From Collinsella sp. AM18-10 (GTDB lineage: Bacteria; Actinomycetota; Coriobacteriia; Coriobacteriales; Coriobacteriaceae): a stretch of DNA of 52,227 bases. Shown here piece by piece: positions 49,578 to 52,227 of this stretch; within the stretch, counting starts at the first letter, position 1; each line of letters starts with the position of its first letter. The stretch lies in NCBI RefSeq assembly GCF_003471585.1, contig NZ_QRJO01000015.1, positions 1 to 52,227 of the forward strand. Reading direction: 5' to 3'. A program made the translations under genes and the position numbers. The notes below the pieces were generated by a model. The model saw nothing but the letters and a program-made list of their open reading frames with translations, made no database searches and had not been told where the DNA came from.

Positions 49578-50435
49578 ATGGCATATCCTCCGAAACGTCC
49601 AAGTAGCCACATAATTGAAACAGCGGCATGCTCTTTCGTCACCTCCCTTATGCCTTCTGAAAGCTGGGTTGTTCGAGACTTAACAGAACGTGATTTTGGA
49701 ATCGATAAAATTTTTGAGCGCTTTGAAAACGGATTCGCTACTGGTGAATTAATGGCAATTCAGGTGAAGGGAACAGATAAACCTCTCGAAGATAAACCTG
49801 AAATTCCATTTTCCATTGATACGAAGACGCTTTTATACGCTGAAATGTTTGCAATACCCTTTCTTTTAATCAGGTGCTCTTTGGCGGATGATGGAGCGTG
49901 CTATTTTGTTTGGTTGCAAGAGTATATTCGTGTTCGTTTGAATTTTGATAATTCGTCTTGGCGAAAGCAAGGGTCAAATACTATTTTGATTCCAGCTTCC
50001 AATAGATTGGGCGATACCTCTGCTGAAAGTCGGTTAATCCATATCTCTCGGTTTCCAAAAATGAAAGAGTCATGGCTTAAATATTATATAGATACATGTG
50101 ATTTAGCGTATCAACTTCCAAATTTTATTGAGGAGGATACCATCACATTAGATTTCGCAATACAATATGTTTTGCCTGCTCTTGATAGCCTTAAGAAGGC
50201 TAATAACATGCTTGGTTTTATTTCTAACCACCTTGTGGCTACTAAATTGAGCCAAGCTATTGAGCTTGGAAAACGTATTTGCGACAAAGAGTTTGAAAGC
50301 GAATTAACTGAATCGTTTTTTAAATTCGTTTGCCTGTGTTCTGATGTGCGCAAATCTATAGATATGCTATCACTTAGATTCGACGTCGATCATATGAGGT
50401 TTTTATATGAGTTCGAAGGCGTAGCGGAGTATTAG
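49578..50435 (+). CDS. DUF4365-family protein (PD-(D/E)XK-related)
   Basis: 285 residues from ATG 49578 with GGAGA upstream. The N-terminal 130 residues match DUF4365: SSHIIETAACSFV, DLTERDFGIDKIFERFE, GELMAIQVKGTDK, FAIPFLLIRC. The Asp in FGID and the Gln-Val-Lys motif correspond to a PD-(D/E)XK-like active site with Glu replaced by Gln, as usual in this family. The C-terminal 150 residues are helical and specific to this protein. DUF4365 genes often sit in mobile and defence regions; function unknown. An in-frame ATG at 49509 would add a membrane helix but has no ribosome site. Confidence 0.75.
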   Translation: MAYPPKRPSSHIIETAACSFVTSLMPSESWVVRDLTERDFGIDKIFERFENGFATGELMAIQVKGTDKPLEDKPEIPFSIDTKTLLYAEMFAIPFLLIRCSLADDGACYFVWLQEYIRVRLNFDNSSWRKQGSNTILIPASNRLGDTSAESRLIHISRFPKMKESWLKYYIDTCDLAYQLPNFIEEDTITLDFAIQYVLPALDSLKKANNMLGFISNHLVATKLSQAIELGKRICDKEFESELTESFFKFVCLCSDVRKSIDMLSLRFDVDHMRFLYEFEGVAEY

Positions 50436-50997
50436 CGATCTGTCTTTTGCTGTGGGCTGAATGTAATGCGGGATTTCTTGTTGAATACTTTAATCCACTG
50501 CTTATCTTCAAGAGATTGATTTCCGAACTCAGCCGAACACATTAAGCGAATAGTCCGTTCCCGCAGCTAGCCGAACGCCCCCGAGGTCCCATTCGGGCTC
50601 CCGGGGGCGGCATTTTCCCAGTTGAAGGAACGGTGGAGATGTGTTTCGATAGGTCCGGTGGCCATGCTCCGCCTGCCGCCCGGCATCTCTTCCCGCTGGC
50701 CGGAGTTCTTCTTGACGGGCGATCCGTGGCTTGGGGCAAACCTATCCTCCGAGAGCGAGTACTTCTCGCTTCGGCGCGAAGCAATCCCAAGATCCGGCAT
50801 AGTACGCTCAAGAGCCGCGAGGGCGGTGGAAGGTTTAGCCTCGTTATTGGTTTTTGGTGGTGTTATATCTGTTTGAATTTAATTCATAGGGTTGTAGCGC
50901 CTCAAAGCTGGTGGCTCTCCCTGATGGATGGTTTTTAATAAACCATATCTTTAGTGAATTCTAATGATATAAAGTTGTGGACTTATGGGAGTGGCGT
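50436..50997. other. Intergenic region with a GC-rich insert
   Basis: 562 bases. About 50550-50830 is much richer in GC than the flanks and is open in several frames on both strands, none with a recognisable product, so it is probably a leftover of an inserted element. At its left end are AGCCGAAC direct repeats (50531 and 50570) and a strong hairpin. Confidence 0.45.
50576..50615 (+). terminator. GC-rich hairpin followed by T residues
   Basis: CGCCCCCG (50576-50583) pairs with CGGGGGCG (50602-50609), with inner GAG/CTC pairing, followed by GCATTTT. It could be a terminator or the end structure of an inserted element. Confidence 0.5.
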
Positions 50998-51684
50998 ATG
51001 GATGAGTTGAGTCGAGCGCATTATGATATGGAATCTATTGTTTCAAATATCGTGACTATTTTGGAAAACTGTAAAAGTATCGGAGATTCATTGGGGCTGC
51101 CGATGGATGCAGTAAGCATCGTGTTTGATGAAACGTTGGACGGCATTTCATTCTTTAAGGCCGTCAAAGCGGTGGCTTCAATCCCTGATCAGCTCTTTTT
51201 TAATAAGGTTGAACGCTTCCTTGTCGGACTGGATTCCGTCGATGACGAACAGCGTCGTTCGTTCTTTGCTAAGAACGAGAAGAAGTTGATCGAGAATTTT
51301 GAAACTACCTTGAATTTGATCAATAAAGTTGAAGACAGACGAAAGGTGGATTATCTAAGTAAGCTATTCTCGGCCTTCATTGAGGAAAGCATAGGATACA
51401 ACGAGTATTTGAGGCTTGCTGGTTTGGTTGCAAATACTCCTTCTACTGATTTGCAGGCGCTTTGCTCCTTAGATTTACGTGGTGACATACATCTCAATGA
51501 TGTCGAGAAAGAATCTCTCGCGCAGAACGGCTGGCTGATATACGCCGGGCAAGAAGTTCTTGAATTTGATTCATTAAGCGAGAATGACCTTCAGAAATCT
51601 GATGATCAGCTATATAAGGCCAGCAAATCTGCTGTCAGTTTTGTGAACCTGATGCGCAGCAAGACTGATAAGGGTCCTATTTAG
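50998..51684 (+). CDS. Unknown 228-residue soluble protein
   Basis: 228 residues, no membrane segment, mostly helical. Distinct stretches: VSIVFDETLDGISFFKAVKA, SIPDQLFFNKVERFLVGL, and RKVDYLSKLFSAFIEESIGY. I do not recognise a family; the sequence style resembles small immunity or phage-related accessory proteins. ATG 50998 has GGGAG 6 bases upstream, preferred over GTG 50977. Low GC, at the right side of the accessory region. Confidence 0.65.
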   Translation: MDELSRAHYDMESIVSNIVTILENCKSIGDSLGLPMDAVSIVFDETLDGISFFKAVKAVASIPDQLFFNKVERFLVGLDSVDDEQRRSFFAKNEKKLIENFETTLNLINKVEDRRKVDYLSKLFSAFIEESIGYNEYLRLAGLVANTPSTDLQALCSLDLRGDIHLNDVEKESLAQNGWLIYAGQEVLEFDSLSENDLQKSDDQLYKASKSAVSFVNLMRSKTDKGPI

Positions 51685-52227
51685 ACCTCAATTTCCTTCA
51701 GGCCCGTGCGTAGCCTGCTTTAGAGGCTTGAGTTGTAGATAACACTTTTTGAGCCTTGCTCCGTGTGACAGCACGTAAAAGCTGTACTGTGTTTGGGCAG
51801 GTAAAAGTCCAAGACGATTAGATATCCGAGAGGATATCGAGCCCGCGCCTGGGACTTTGATTCCGGCGACAATTAGGTTTCCATGAGGATATCGCGGCTG
51901 ACAGCCAACAGAAAACCGCCCTATACGCTCCTTCCGCGCGCCGCCTGCTCAAACGATTTGCGCCGAATTGCCTGTTGCTATGGCCTGTCCGTGCGTTTTG
52001 CTAGGCGGGCTTTCTTTTACCGCGGACACGGAGAGCATGCTTATAGGCAACGTTGCGTGCTGCGAGCCAGGCGTTTCGGGCGTTGGCTGGGTGTGGATCG
52101 ATGCCGGTCATCTGGAACTCAATGGTTATACGAATGAGGCCATTGGCGCCGAAGGTGACCTTGTGGCTAACCGTTCGGCGCACCATGGCTTGGCTCGCGT
52201 CCCCCCAATCTAGTAGACTCTAAACCG
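51685..52227. other. Right end of window, no confident gene
   Basis: 543 bases. A small GATATCC/GGATATC palindrome at 51822-51839 and a repeated AGGATATCG (51832, 51891) are visible. An ORF without a good start (about 51968-52213; includes VGWVWIDAGHLELNGY) has core-like codon use and may be the 3' end of a decayed gene. GC rises again here, so the accessory region may end nearby. Confidence 0.35.

Noticed and set aside
50542..50876. Overlapping ORFs of 77-101 codons in the GC-rich islet
   Set aside because: Open in four frames at once, which GC-rich noncoding DNA often is; none has a ribosome site or known motif.
51968..52213. 81-codon ORF at the right end as a gene
   Set aside because: TTG start without a ribosome site and no recognisable family; only mentioned as a possible gene remnant.
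41029..52227. CRISPR array in the accessory island
   Set aside because: No regularly spaced direct repeats of 23-40 bases were seen, and no cas genes are present.

Overview
The window looks like chromosomal DNA of a high-GC Gram-positive gut Coriobacteriia, most likely Collinsella or a close relative (inference). Support: high-GC codon use, a Rho factor with a very long Ala/Lys/Arg/Glu-rich N-terminal extension, a SufCBDSU operon, a CarD-family regulator, VanZ, a sortase-anchored surface protein, and no outer-membrane genes.

Layout. 0.1-7.5 kb: tRNA-Ala, a tail-anchored coiled-coil protein, pncB, then proB and proA separated by an opposing S33 prolyl-aminopeptidase-like gene, and an HD-domain protein. 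7.4-8.7 kb: a REP-associated (RAYT/Y1) transposase gene bracketed by inverted copies of a 37-bp palindromic repeat. 8.7-17.7 kb: carD, argS, rho, a membrane protein plus VanZ pair, and a ROK sugar kinase. 17.8-25 kb: an aminotransferase, a tRNA-His/Lys/Lys cluster with a dinD remnant behind it, a fumarate-reductase-like flavoprotein, a GGGtGRT-family protein with a NifU-like partner, and a second RAYT. 25.4-32.1 kb: the suf operon, a divergent Rrf2 regulator with tandem palindromic operators, and an MNT/HEPN toxin-antitoxin pair running on from it. 32.2-40.9 kb: a lysozyme-like MPKTG-anchored surface protein, an AAA-ATPase-like protein, and a surface-glycan set (two GT2 glycosyltransferases, a polytopic membrane protein, an acyltransferase 3).

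40.9-52.2 kb is AT-richer and accessory. It carries a SatD-family protein with a DUF3307 membrane partner behind a palindromic operator, an unknown small protein, an AAA ATPase overlapping a Zn-ribbon plus PD-(D/E)XK-like protein, several decayed IS256/IS1249-type transposase fragments, DUF2971 and DUF4365 proteins and several unknowns. This resembles a defence or genomic island. The two best candidates for an undescribed system are both here. One is the SatD/DUF3307 pair: the SatD protein shows the metal-Asp spacing and C-terminal motif of a class III nucleotidyl cyclase and may signal to its membrane partner. The other is the ATPase/nuclease pair.

Intergenic DNA holds at least three repeat families. 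In all three copies of the 37-bp family, the first bases are the last two bases of a neighbouring TAA stop codon. A second family forms about 150-165-bp inverted repeats with a hairpin or hairpin-derived core, like REPINs. With two RAYT genes present, this looks like an active or recently active REP-RAYT system. All identifications were made by eye; no database search was possible.
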